Source of the DNA: [Flexibacter] sp. ATCC 35208
GTDB taxonomy: Bacteria > Bacteroidota > Bacteroidia > Chitinophagales > Chitinophagaceae
Assembly: GCF_001975825.1 (NCBI RefSeq)
Contig: NZ_MTKN01000062.1
Span: 1 to 49,337 of the forward strand
DNA: 49,337 bases
Reading direction: 5' to 3'
Shown: piece after piece, positions 18,185 to 26,473 of the stretch
Position numbering within the stretch: position 1 is the stretch's first letter
Layout of the letters: each line of letters starts with the position of its first letter
Program-made: the position numbers and the translations under genes
Notes under the pieces: generated by a model
The model's database searches: none
The model's input: only the letters and a program-made list of their open reading frames with translations
What the model was told of the DNA's origin: nothing

Positions 18185-20539
18185 ATGTTCAGAAATTATA
18201 TCAAAATCGCATTCCGCAATATTATCCGGCATAAGTCCTATACTACTATCAATGTATTAGGCCTTGCAGTCGGCATGGCTTCCAGCATTTTGATATTACT
18301 ATGGGTACAGCATGAAAAGAGCTATGACCGGTTTCATAAAAACGCTGATCAGACCTATAGGGTCATCGTCAACGCCAGCGACTTTATAGCAGCGGTAAAC
18401 CCTGCCGGGATGCCTGCAGGGTTAAAGGAAGCAATCCCCCAAATAAAAAATACAGTAAGGTTGAGCCATTTAGAACACCACCTCTTCCAGGTCAATGAAC
18501 TGAAATTCGAAGAGAAAAGGGTATTCTATGCGGATCCGAGCTTTTTGGAGATATTCAACTTTGCCTTTGTAAAGGGAGATGCAAAAACAGCACTAAATAG
18601 GGTTGACGGTGTCCTCATCACCCAGAATATGGCTAAAAAGTACTTCGGTACGGAGAATGCGATTGGGAAAACGCTCAAAATAGATAATGGAAGCTCAATA
18701 ACAGTAACTGGGGTCTTAGCTAACATCCCTTCTAACTCCCACCTGCAATTTGATTTCATTTTGCCAATGTCTGCAATAGCGAAAATCAGTTCAGACCTAA
18801 TCAACAACACCTGGACCAACTTTAATTTCTATACCTATATACAATTGGATAAAAGCTTTATCCCTACACCAGCAGCCTTATCCAAACTAAACGCAGACAT
18901 TACCCGGGTATTTAAACAACATGTGCCCACCATGAAAGCCGAATACACAGCACAACCCCTGACCAGCATTCACCTATCTCCTGCAGCTCAGGTGGATTTG
19001 CCCGGTCATGGGAATGTACAATATGTAAATATCTTCTTTATAGTAGCAATATTCATATTGATAGTCGCCTGTATTAACTTCATGAACCTCGCTACAGCCC
19101 GTTCTGCCAGAAGAGCAAAAGAAGTGGGATTACGCAAGGTAATAGGTGCGCTAAGAGGTCAATTGATCAGACAGTTTTTGGCTGAGTCATTATTAATATC
19201 CTTCTTCTCATTGATACTGGCTTTAATAATTGTCTGCTTATTCCTCCCTGTATTCAATTTACTGGCGGATAAAGATCTTACACTCCATTTAAAGGATATA
19301 GGTATCCTATCAGGTATCGCGCTCTTCACCGGCCTGCTGTCTGGCATATACCCCGCACTTATTCTTTCAGGATTCCAACCTATCAAAGTGTTGAAAGGGA
19401 ATAACAACCTCCCAGGCGGAAATTTAATCTTCCGCAATGGGCTGGTGATCGTACAATTTGTGGTATCTATTGTACTTCTAATAGGAACAGTAGTCGTGTA
19501 TAAACAACTCCAATACATCAGAAACAGTAACCTGGGGTTTGACAAATCTAACCTGGTCTATATACCCATCAATGGTGAATTGTCAGAAAAAACAAAGGCA
19601 TTACAAACTGCATTAGAACAAAATCCACATACAGCTAATTATACGATCATATCAGAATTGCCTATCAATATCATCAGTGGGAATATGAATGTAATGTGGG
19701 AAGGGAGAGATCCTAATTTGCAGGTAGTCATCCCCAGCATGGGCGTAAGTGAAAACTTTACAAAGGTCTTTCAAATAAACGTGTTGAGAGGGAGAAGCTT
19801 CTCTACCGCATTTAATGACTCAAGTAATTTTGTGATCAATGAAACGGCTGTGAAACTAATGGGAATGACAGTCGATAACGCCCTAGGCAAACCACTATCA
19901 TTAAATGGTACCAGTGGCAAAATCATAGGAGTGATAAAAGATTTCAATTTCAAACCTATACAACAGGTCATTGAACCACTCATCTTAGGGCTTAATAAAT
20001 ATGGCGGGTATGCAGTAGTCAAAAGCCAGCCAGGTAGTACAGAAGCGACCATCAAAGCCTTAGAAAAAATAAACACAGACCTGAACCCTTCTTATCCTTT
20101 CACGTATAGCTTCCTGGACCAGGACCTGGCTAATCAATACAAAGGAGAGCAGCAGATGAGCAAGATCTTCAATCTATTCTCTATCCTGGCAATCTTCATT
20201 TCCAGTTTGGGATTATATGGTCTCTCTGCCTTCCTGGCACAACAAAAGACGAAAGAAATTGGTGTAAGAAAGGTATTAGGAGCTTCTATCCTAAACATCA
20301 TTTACCTGCTGACTACGGGTTTCACCAGATTAGTACTAATAGCTGTCGTTATCGCTATACCTATTTCTATATTAGGAATCAATCGCTGGCTGGAGACGTT
20401 TGCCTACCATGTACATATTGGCTGGGGGGTATTTGTAATAGCGCCATTAACAGCGTTAGCCATCGCATGGATGACTGTGGGGTTTGAGATCTTAAAAGCA
20501 GCGATGGTGAATCCGGTGATAAGTTTGAAAAGGGATTGA
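18185..20539 (+). CDS. ABC transporter permease, MacB/FtsX type
   Basis: A 784-residue integral membrane protein from the ATG at 18185 (FRNYIKIAFRNIIRHKSYT); an upstream in-frame GTG is less likely. The pattern is that of the large MacB_PCD + FtsX + FtsX permeases abundant in Bacteroidota. There is an N-terminal membrane helix, a periplasmic core to about residue 270, three membrane helices with ARSARRAKEVGLRKVIGA, then a second periplasmic domain. Three more helices carry KEIGVRKVLGASI. Such permeases couple cytoplasmic ATP hydrolysis to work on periplasmic or outer-membrane substrates. No ATPase gene is adjacent, so its partner must be encoded elsewhere. Two in-frame repeats of the LRKV/VRKV coupling-helix motif are a hallmark. 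Confidence 0.92.
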   Translation: MFRNYIKIAFRNIIRHKSYTTINVLGLAVGMASSILILLWVQHEKSYDRFHKNADQTYRVIVNASDFIAAVNPAGMPAGLKEAIPQIKNTVRLSHLEHHLFQVNELKFEEKRVFYADPSFLEIFNFAFVKGDAKTALNRVDGVLITQNMAKKYFGTENAIGKTLKIDNGSSITVTGVLANIPSNSHLQFDFILPMSAIAKISSDLINNTWTNFNFYTYIQLDKSFIPTPAALSKLNADITRVFKQHVPTMKAEYTAQPLTSIHLSPAAQVDLPGHGNVQYVNIFFIVAIFILIVACINFMNLATARSARRAKEVGLRKVIGALRGQLIRQFLAESLLISFFSLILALIIVCLFLPVFNLLADKDLTLHLKDIGILSGIALFTGLLSGIYPALILSGFQPIKVLKGNNNLPGGNLIFRNGLVIVQFVVSIVLLIGTVVVYKQLQYIRNSNLGFDKSNLVYIPINGELSEKTKALQTALEQNPHTANYTIISELPINIISGNMNVMWEGRDPNLQVVIPSMGVSENFTKVFQINVLRGRSFSTAFNDSSNFVINETAVKLMGMTVDNALGKPLSLNGTSGKIIGVIKDFNFKPIQQVIEPLILGLNKYGGYAVVKSQPGSTEATIKALEKINTDLNPSYPFTYSFLDQDLANQYKGEQQMSKIFNLFSILAIFISSLGLYGLSAFLAQQKTKEIGVRKVLGASILNIIYLLTTGFTRLVLIAVVIAIPISILGINRWLETFAYHVHIGWGVFVIAPLTALAIAWMTVGFEILKAAMVNPVISLKRD

Positions 20540-20545
20540 TGATGA

Positions 20546-20698
20546 TCATTTGGCTGTTACAATAGCATGGATTAAATCGCTGAATGTCCTTGCTTTCAGG
20601 CGAAGTTGTGCCGGGCGTTGCGCACCTTTGGCACTAATATTGGCAGAGTTACTGCGGGTGGCAAAGGTTGAATTGGGTTGTTGACGCTGTTTGGGCAT
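20546..20698 (-). CDS. possible small basic peptide, 50 residues
   Basis: An ATG frame of 50 codons begins 33 bases after the stop of the LodB-like gene on the same strand. It encodes MPKQRQQPNSTFATRSNSAN and continues with Lys/Arg-rich sequence to FSDLIHAIVTAK. It has no cysteine or tryptophan and no known motif. Its place at the end of the quinone-oxidase cluster makes it a candidate substrate or accessory peptide, but it may be chance. Codon use looks coding-like (few rare triplets, no poly-A codon runs). No strong ribosome binding site is visible. Confidence 0.3.
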   Translation of the reverse strand: MPKQRQQPNSTFATRSNSANISAKGAQRPAQLRLKARTFSDLIHAIVTAK

Positions 20699-20731
20699 GC
20701 TGGAGGTTTAACAATAAAAAGATACGAAATT

Positions 20732-22225
20732 TTATTGATCAGCCTTCATCATTACCCTGTTATATACTAACCATCGAATAAGGTCCATTCCTAATAATTG
20801 GATGCCTTCTTTAGCGGTTCGCCTGTCTAAGAGATGAACCATCTCTACTACCGGCTTTTCATTCACATATACAAAAGGTGCTTCATGACCGGGTATCCTG
20901 ATGCCTTGTTCATACTGAATGAGCTCTTTTCCTAATACAGGGATTTGTTCTACGATAGCAGCAGGGTTTGTTATTAACAGATCATCTGCACTTAACTTCA
21001 ATACCTGATCCTGTTCAATAAAAAGCGCCTTGCTTCGTTTCTCCCAAAACGGACTGTCATAAATATTTTGTGACTGATAAAATTGCTGCGTCCATTTCAC
21101 ATGCTTACTCACCTCATCTGCCACCATGTTTTCATAAAACGCTATCCCCGCTGCTGCATCTCCTTTTAATATTGTATTTACGACTACCGCTCCCTGCACG
21201 GCAGTCTTCAATGCCTTTTGCACCCCCTGTGCAGATAAAGGGTCCATGGTAAACACCGCATCTCCTATTTTAATAAAATTCTTCCCTACGGGCGATTCAT
21301 CTACATAAGCAGTAGCGGTACACATCTTTACTTCGCCAAAGTGGCCTGAATTTATCAATTGAGAATCCCTTATCAATTGAACATCATTCATCAATTTAGA
21401 ATCCTTCATTAATTGGATATCCCTCGTCAATTGAAAATCTCTCATTAATTGAACATCCTTCATCAATTGAGAATATCTCATCAATTGAACATCCTTCGTC
21501 AATTGAGACCTCCGCATCAATTGAGAATCCTTCAACAAAAACTTCCGCATCAATTGAGAACGTCCCATCTTATCCACAAAAAACGCTTGCACTGAATTAT
21601 ATCTCTGCACCTCACCCGGATCTGCAAACACAAATCCCATTCCCCCTCCACCCCAATACCAACAACTCTCTCCCGCTTCAATAAAAGTCTCAATAGATGA
21701 AGAACACCTCGCATACGCCGCCACCGTTACCGGCAATATAGCACGACGGCGCCCCTTTAAGAGAGGTCGCCGTCCTGTAGCCACTACCAGAAATCTTGCT
21801 GAAAATGATTGTTCCTGTTCTATAAAAACATCCCACTCACCATGTATGTTCTCTATCGGATACGCATTACCAAAAATCACACGCGCACCTGATGCATTCA
21901 ATAATAACTGATCAAACCATCCCCTATCCACATGCCAACCACCTTCTTTTTCCACCACTTCATTACTCTCCCATAATACTAAAGAACGGGGAGACAAACG
22001 CTTTTCCATACCCACACCTGCACCCACACCTACACCTACACTAACATCCACTCCCAATACCTTCAACCAATGCTCCACACCTGGCGATAAAGATATCCCT
22101 ACATGTGGCCTTGGAAACGGCACCTTCTCAATCACCACCACACTATACCCAAACTCAATCAGCCGCTTTGCCATCGCACTCCCAGCCGGTCCTCCACCGA
22201 AAATACAAATGTCATACTTTGTCAT
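20732..22225 (-). CDS. LodB-like FAD-dependent monooxygenase with repeat insertion
   Basis: A 497-residue flavoprotein. The N-terminal dinucleotide fold is clear (DICIFGGGPAGSAMAKRL, residues 5-22), and a second FAD motif, GDAVFTMDPLSAQGVQKAL, lies near 321-339. This is the layout of LodB/QhpG-type hydroxylases, which oxidise the precursor tryptophan during biosynthesis of the cysteine tryptophylquinone cofactor of the neighbouring oxidase. The start overlaps the end of the radical SAM gene by 14 bases. Two low-complexity pieces are unusual: a GV/GA run at residues 62-72 and a hexapeptide repeat of about 70 residues (223-292, xQLMRD-like). The repeat sits between conserved parts of the fold, so it is probably a tolerated surface loop. 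Confidence 0.75.
   Translation of the reverse strand: MTKYDICIFGGGPAGSAMAKRLIEFGYSVVVIEKVPFPRPHVGISLSPGVEHWLKVLGVDVSVGVGVGAGVGMEKRLSPRSLVLWESNEVVEKEGGWHVDRGWFDQLLLNASGARVIFGNAYPIENIHGEWDVFIEQEQSFSARFLVVATGRRPLLKGRRRAILPVTVAAYARCSSSIETFIEAGESCWYWGGGGMGFVFADPGEVQRYNSVQAFFVDKMGRSQLMRKFLLKDSQLMRRSQLTKDVQLMRYSQLMKDVQLMRDFQLTRDIQLMKDSKLMNDVQLIRDSQLINSGHFGEVKMCTATAYVDESPVGKNFIKIGDAVFTMDPLSAQGVQKALKTAVQGAVVVNTILKGDAAAGIAFYENMVADEVSKHVKWTQQFYQSQNIYDSPFWEKRSKALFIEQDQVLKLSADDLLITNPAAIVEQIPVLGKELIQYEQGIRIPGHEAPFVYVNEKPVVEMVHLLDRRTAKEGIQLLGMDLIRWLVYNRVMMKADQ
21355..21567 (-). repeat. 18-bp in-frame tandem repeat inside the LodB-like gene
   Basis: About twelve units of 18 bp, each beginning tcaatt (or ttaatt) on the plus strand, start at 21355, 21373, 21391, 21409, 21427, 21445, 21463, 21481, 21499 and 21517, with a slightly irregular unit before the last one at 21550. 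On the coding strand each unit gives a hexapeptide such as QLMRDS or QLMKDV. Because the period is six codons, copy number can change without frameshift. Confidence 0.9.
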
Positions 22226-23570
22226 AACCAGGCATCAATCTGTTTATCCTTTCATAAGACTGCAATGTATAATGCAGCCATCCCCTGATATAATCACAAG
22301 CACCTCTACCTCTTTCCAATACCTCATGATGACAACCACCTCCACATAAATACCTCGCCCAACAACCGCTACATGGCTGTTGATGATGCACATGTCGCTC
22401 TGTCAACCATGCCTGTTGTAAAGCAGCATCCACACCTTTATCCACACTCCCCATCTCTGCCCGCGAGTCATTCACGAATCTATGACAAGCCGCCAATTCC
22501 CCATTTGCAGATACTCCCAAATACCCCGCACCAGCTCCACAAGGATAAGGTCGATGTGTAGACTTCGCAATTTCTTTATAAGCATTCACCATATTCAAAA
22601 ACGGATATCGCCTGCCATTCAGCACCGCCTCTTCAAACTGTAATCCACATGCAATCATCTCCGCTAATAAATGCTCGAGATCATAAGCACTCATTTCATT
22701 CGCCCCATTATCCGCCCGCAATAATGGCGAAAATCCCACACTATGAAAGCCCATATTAATAAACGTATCCAACGCTGTATGCAACTCCATATTCATCGGC
22801 GTAACAGTCACCCTAGCAGATACCTGCATTCGTTTTTGTAATGATAACAAAGGCGAGATATTCGCCATTACCTGGTCATAAGTACCTTTGCCATTTTTAA
22901 AAGTTCGTATCCGATCATGCTCCTCCTTCAACCCATCTAAACTAATCGTCACCGCAAAACCATACTCTTCAAAAAAAGAAGCATCTTCCTCCCTAATCAA
23001 AGTACCATTAGAAGTAATCGAAAATCCAATATCCACTCCGCGTGCCAAAGCCTGCTTTGCAGCATACGCAGTAGCCATCCGTATCCCGGCCCTGTTCATC
23101 AGTGGCTCACCACCTAAAAAAGATAACTGTACCTTATCACCGGCAACCTTATCTTTCAACAACAAATCCACCGCCTTAAAAGCCATCTCCGCATTCATAC
23201 TACTCGCCGCCCCAGTTCCAAACTCTCCCTGGCCCGCATAGCAATAACTACATCCCATATTACAACTCTGCGATATCGCCAATGACAAAGCATGCAAAGG
23301 AGGATCAGGGATAGTATCATCTATCAGCACAGGTCCATCCATCTCCATACCTAATAGCCCTAAAGCAATAGATGCATCATCTTTAGAAGATAATAATGAA
23401 GAGATAAAAGCCGTCTGCTCAGGGTTTCCCCTGAACAGACGGCTGCCATTTGGTAAAAAGATTAAAGGCTCACCACTACCTGGTATCATATGGACATGCG
23501 CAGATCCAGGAGCTGCATCTTTTGCAATCTTGGCCGCCAGCTTAGTGGCGAGCTTATTATATGTACCCAT
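22212..23570 (-). CDS. radical SAM/SPASM maturase (QhpD-like)
   Basis: A 452-residue radical SAM enzyme. The [4Fe-4S] motif is CNMGCSYC (C103, C107, C110), followed by LSFLGGEPL and an ITSNGTL strand. The C-terminal SPASM region is complete: C-x13-G-x4-C, then CSGCWARYLCGGGC (C-x2-C-x5-C-x3-C), and a last cysteine in GRGACDY. It can thus hold two auxiliary clusters, as peptide-modifying enzymes do. Lying between genes for a LodA-like oxidase and a LodB-like flavoprotein, it is most simply a maturase for that oxidase, comparable to QhpD of quinohemoprotein amine dehydrogenase. The exact substrate is inference. Its first 22 codons are reiterated upstream in a 77/78-bp array. Confidence 0.85.
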   Translation of the reverse strand: MGTYNKLATKLAAKIAKDAAPGSAHVHMIPGSGEPLIFLPNGSRLFRGNPEQTAFISSLLSSKDDASIALGLLGMEMDGPVLIDDTIPDPPLHALSLAISQSCNMGCSYCYAGQGEFGTGAASSMNAEMAFKAVDLLLKDKVAGDKVQLSFLGGEPLMNRAGIRMATAYAAKQALARGVDIGFSITSNGTLIREEDASFFEEYGFAVTISLDGLKEEHDRIRTFKNGKGTYDQVMANISPLLSLQKRMQVSARVTVTPMNMELHTALDTFINMGFHSVGFSPLLRADNGANEMSAYDLEHLLAEMIACGLQFEEAVLNGRRYPFLNMVNAYKEIAKSTHRPYPCGAGAGYLGVSANGELAACHRFVNDSRAEMGSVDKGVDAALQQAWLTERHVHHQQPCSGCWARYLCGGGCHHEVLERGRGACDYIRGWLHYTLQSYERINRLMPGYDKV

Positions 23571-23778
23571 TATGCCTGTTTTTGTAGGATCTGTGTTCTT
23601 TGTATTCTCCGCTAATGCTTATTCCTAAGCTCACCAGATATACCCATTATGCTTATTTTTGTAGGACCAGTATTCTTTGCATTCTCCACTACCAGCTTAT
23701 TTCCAGGCTCACCAGATGTACCCATTATGCCGGTTTTTCAGAACCAGTTTTCTTTGTACTCTCTCCATATCTCCCCAT
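23564..23778 (-). repeat. 77/78-bp array built from the radical SAM gene start
   Basis: The marker tacccattatgc recurs at 23564, 23641 and 23719 (spacing 77 and 78). On the minus strand each unit starts ATGGGTA and resembles the first 70 bases of the radical SAM gene, including GCAAAAGATGCAGCTCCTG-like sequence. A fourth, degenerate unit begins with an ATG at 23778-23776 that shares one base with the LodA-like stop codon (TGATG). This suggests the two genes once overlapped and were pushed apart by tandem duplication. The extra copies contain stop codons in the start frame. Confidence 0.75.
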
Positions 23779-26048
23779 CACACCTGTTTTTTACCCCCAT
23801 CAGAATCCAACGCATCATTCCCCTTCACCAAAAAATTCAACTCCCCTTCCCAATCCAAAAACAAATCATCATAAGTCAGCAAACGACTATCAGCCCGATT
23901 ATCCGGAATATAATTCCCACTCCGCTTCTTCGCCATCCAGTTATCCCCCCGACTAATCCCATCCGGACCCGGCACCACATTCACATAATCAGGACGGGAA
24001 GCCGCCCAGTAATAACAAGCACATTCTCTATAATCATTCTGCCATGGCGCACATAACCCCTGTGTCAATTCACCTGCTTTAATAATATCATTATTAATTG
24101 CCGTACTATTCTCCTCAAAGAAATTATTCACCGTCATCACCACCCGCACCAGGTTAGCATTACTTGTATTCAGATCAGCCGCACTCACCACCACCTCTGT
24201 ATTCGACTCATCTTTCGTAAAGTAGCACTCTACTTCCTTCCCCTGATTTTGTAATACATATGCCAGCCCATTAGACCACTCCATAAAAGACACCCCATTT
24301 GGATTAAATGTATTGATCAAAGGCAAATTACCGCTCCGTGGGAAAGTAGGTCCTTGTGTGGGCACCATAGTCGGTTTACCCTGTACCCCAACTAACCGAT
24401 GATACAAGAGATGTGAAAATTCCTCCTCCGTTTCCACAATGAAGTTGTTATTCTCAATCAAAGTGATCCCTTTAAACGCCCGTCTCCACAAGTTTCTAAA
24501 GTCCATCTCCAATCCAGGAAAACAATTTGAAATCGCACTCCTTGCCATCACAGAATAAGGATTCCCATTCCCTTTATAATGTAACTGACCATATACATCC
24601 GCCACAGGAATACTAGTCGTCGTACTGGTATTCAACTTCGTCGCACCTGCCTGAAACATAGCCGACGCCGCACTCTGAATAATCGTATGAATCTGTCTGT
24701 AAGTAAAACACAACGCTCTACCATCCGCACCACGCATCATAGCTGGCATTTTACGTCTTTCCTCATTGGATAAATTACCAATGGTATCCGGTCTGCGCAA
24801 AGCACTGTCAAACCACGTACTCGTAGAGGGTGTACCAATACCATTAAATACCCGTTCATGAATCGCCCTCACCGCCAGATTATCCACAATAGAAGGGGCC
24901 ATGATCGGTTCATACATCCTGCCAAAGTCATTTGAATCCTGTGCAGGCATCATACTCGCAGGTCGTGGTCTGCCATAATAGTTATTCCCATTCATGATAG
25001 CGGTATTCATGAGGCGTACCGTTTCCAACGCTCTTCTTACGATCTCCTGCGCTTCTTCTATAGGCACTTCTTTATCCACATCCGGACCTAATAAGATTTG
25101 CTCTATCTCATCTGTCACCACACGTACCGGCAAGGTATCCGGTGCATACGCTGGTGGTCCTGCACATACATGCGCACTTGCTGTCAACAAAGTTCCATCT
25201 GATTTTTTCAACTCAATGGTGATTCTGCCATCACACTCATCATCCACATATCCCCAACTCACCCTGTTATTACCCTGATCATATCCCGCAAAAATACCCG
25301 CAGGATTAGTCAAAATCGGTCTTTCCTGATTACCTTCCACATAATTGAACCAATCTCCATCCTTACTATACAATAAGAAGTCATCTCCATATTTTAAATA
25401 CAATGGATCTGGCTCCGGCGCACTACCGTCATCAGGAATCCTCGTGGTAGAACAACCATAGATCCTTCCAGGCCCGGGTGTGAACCTAAATCGAATTTGA
25501 GGAAAATCAGTCGTAGGCTGAATAAACTGCACATGGCCCAATGGTAATTTTCTACCCGAAACAAAGTTGGCACACTCTCCTTCCACTGGTATCAATTGAT
25601 GCGACTGTATATAAGTGATCTCCGCATTGATCTTATCCTTCTCACTCTGTGTACGACGATACAATTTAATATTCGCCAGATGTACATGCCATGAAATACT
25701 ATCCAGATTATAACCCGCTTTTGTCAACAGGTCTGTCGTCAGAGGAACCAACTGATCCGGATTGTCTGTTGTAATCGCAAACACTTCCAGGAAAGGTGCT
25801 ACAGGCCGCACCGTACCATTTTTCACATCTATGTTAATCGCATCTTTGAAGATGACTTTATCAGGTGTGAATTTTGTCATGATCCCTGTGGCAGGATCTA
25901 CTTTATAAGATTCCTCTACTGTAATTTTTCTAAAATCAAGTGGATTTGTCGGGTCTACATCCAGCATAAAAGCATCCATAGGCAATGAAGAGGAACCCAA
26001 TCGCCCAATAGCGATAGGAGGCAAAATCCTTAAACCAGAAATTTGCAT
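23778..26048 (-). CDS. LodA/GoxA-type quinone (CTQ) amino acid oxidase
   Basis: A 756-residue protein of the LodA/GoxA family, which oxidises primary amines of amino acids (lysine epsilon-oxidase, glycine oxidase) with release of hydrogen peroxide and uses a cysteine tryptophylquinone cofactor. Family marks are the N-terminal ILPPIAIGRLG, the NCFPGLEMDFRNL block (508-520) and the C-terminal APWQNDYRECACYYW followed by SRPDY. Residues D672 and C676 have the D-x3-C spacing I recall for Asp512 and Cys516 of LodA. W704 is the likeliest cofactor tryptophan, though the alignment should be verified. The length is close to LodA (about 726). It has no signal peptide. Genes for LodB-like and radical SAM/SPASM proteins lie downstream in the same transcription direction. 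Confidence 0.85.
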   Translation of the reverse strand: MQISGLRILPPIAIGRLGSSSLPMDAFMLDVDPTNPLDFRKITVEESYKVDPATGIMTKFTPDKVIFKDAINIDVKNGTVRPVAPFLEVFAITTDNPDQLVPLTTDLLTKAGYNLDSISWHVHLANIKLYRRTQSEKDKINAEITYIQSHQLIPVEGECANFVSGRKLPLGHVQFIQPTTDFPQIRFRFTPGPGRIYGCSTTRIPDDGSAPEPDPLYLKYGDDFLLYSKDGDWFNYVEGNQERPILTNPAGIFAGYDQGNNRVSWGYVDDECDGRITIELKKSDGTLLTASAHVCAGPPAYAPDTLPVRVVTDEIEQILLGPDVDKEVPIEEAQEIVRRALETVRLMNTAIMNGNNYYGRPRPASMMPAQDSNDFGRMYEPIMAPSIVDNLAVRAIHERVFNGIGTPSTSTWFDSALRRPDTIGNLSNEERRKMPAMMRGADGRALCFTYRQIHTIIQSAASAMFQAGATKLNTSTTTSIPVADVYGQLHYKGNGNPYSVMARSAISNCFPGLEMDFRNLWRRAFKGITLIENNNFIVETEEEFSHLLYHRLVGVQGKPTMVPTQGPTFPRSGNLPLINTFNPNGVSFMEWSNGLAYVLQNQGKEVECYFTKDESNTEVVVSAADLNTSNANLVRVVMTVNNFFEENSTAINNDIIKAGELTQGLCAPWQNDYRECACYYWAASRPDYVNVVPGPDGISRGDNWMAKKRSGNYIPDNRADSRLLTYDDLFLDWEGELNFLVKGNDALDSDGGKKQV

Positions 26049-26100
26049 ACAATATGTTTATGTGGGTGAATTAAATGGTTTCAAGAATGATGACATTCGG

Positions 26101-26420
26101 AAATGCGATCAATCTTCCGGTAAAAAATAAACAGTTACGTTAGTGATGATATCGGTTCCTTCCATCAATCTTCCTGTAAAACTTAAACAGTTACGCCAGT
26201 GATGATATCGGTTACTTCCATCCATCTTCCAGTAAAAACTTAAACAGTTGCACCTGTGATGATATCGGCTACTTCCATCCATCTTCCAGTAAAACTTAAA
26301 CAGTTACGCCAGTGATGATATCGGCTACTTCCATCAATCTTCCTGTAAAAACTTAAACAGTTACGCCAGTGATGATATCGGCTACTTCTATCCATCCTAT
26401 CATAAAAAATCAAACAGTTA
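26101..26420 (-). repeat. 56/57-bp array built from the ferritin-like gene end
   Basis: Five copies with the marker gatgatatcgg at 26145, 26201, 26258, 26314 and 26371 (spacing 56-57). On the minus strand each unit reads RLMEVADIITGVTV and a stop, plainly related to the C-terminus KLMEVADAILAGDKV of the ferritin-like gene just upstream in transcription. Several copies keep the stop codon. The array fills the space between that gene and the LodA-like gene. Confidence 0.85.
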
Positions 26421-26473
26421 CGCAGATCAATTCCTTCCTAAAAAACTAAACTGCCCCTTAATCGCCACCATCC

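Noticed and set aside
23600..24056. Plus-strand frames rich in Pro, His and Ser over the array and the LodA-like gene end
   Set aside because: They are the antisense of the repeat array and of the LodA-like gene; the composition is the product of repeats.
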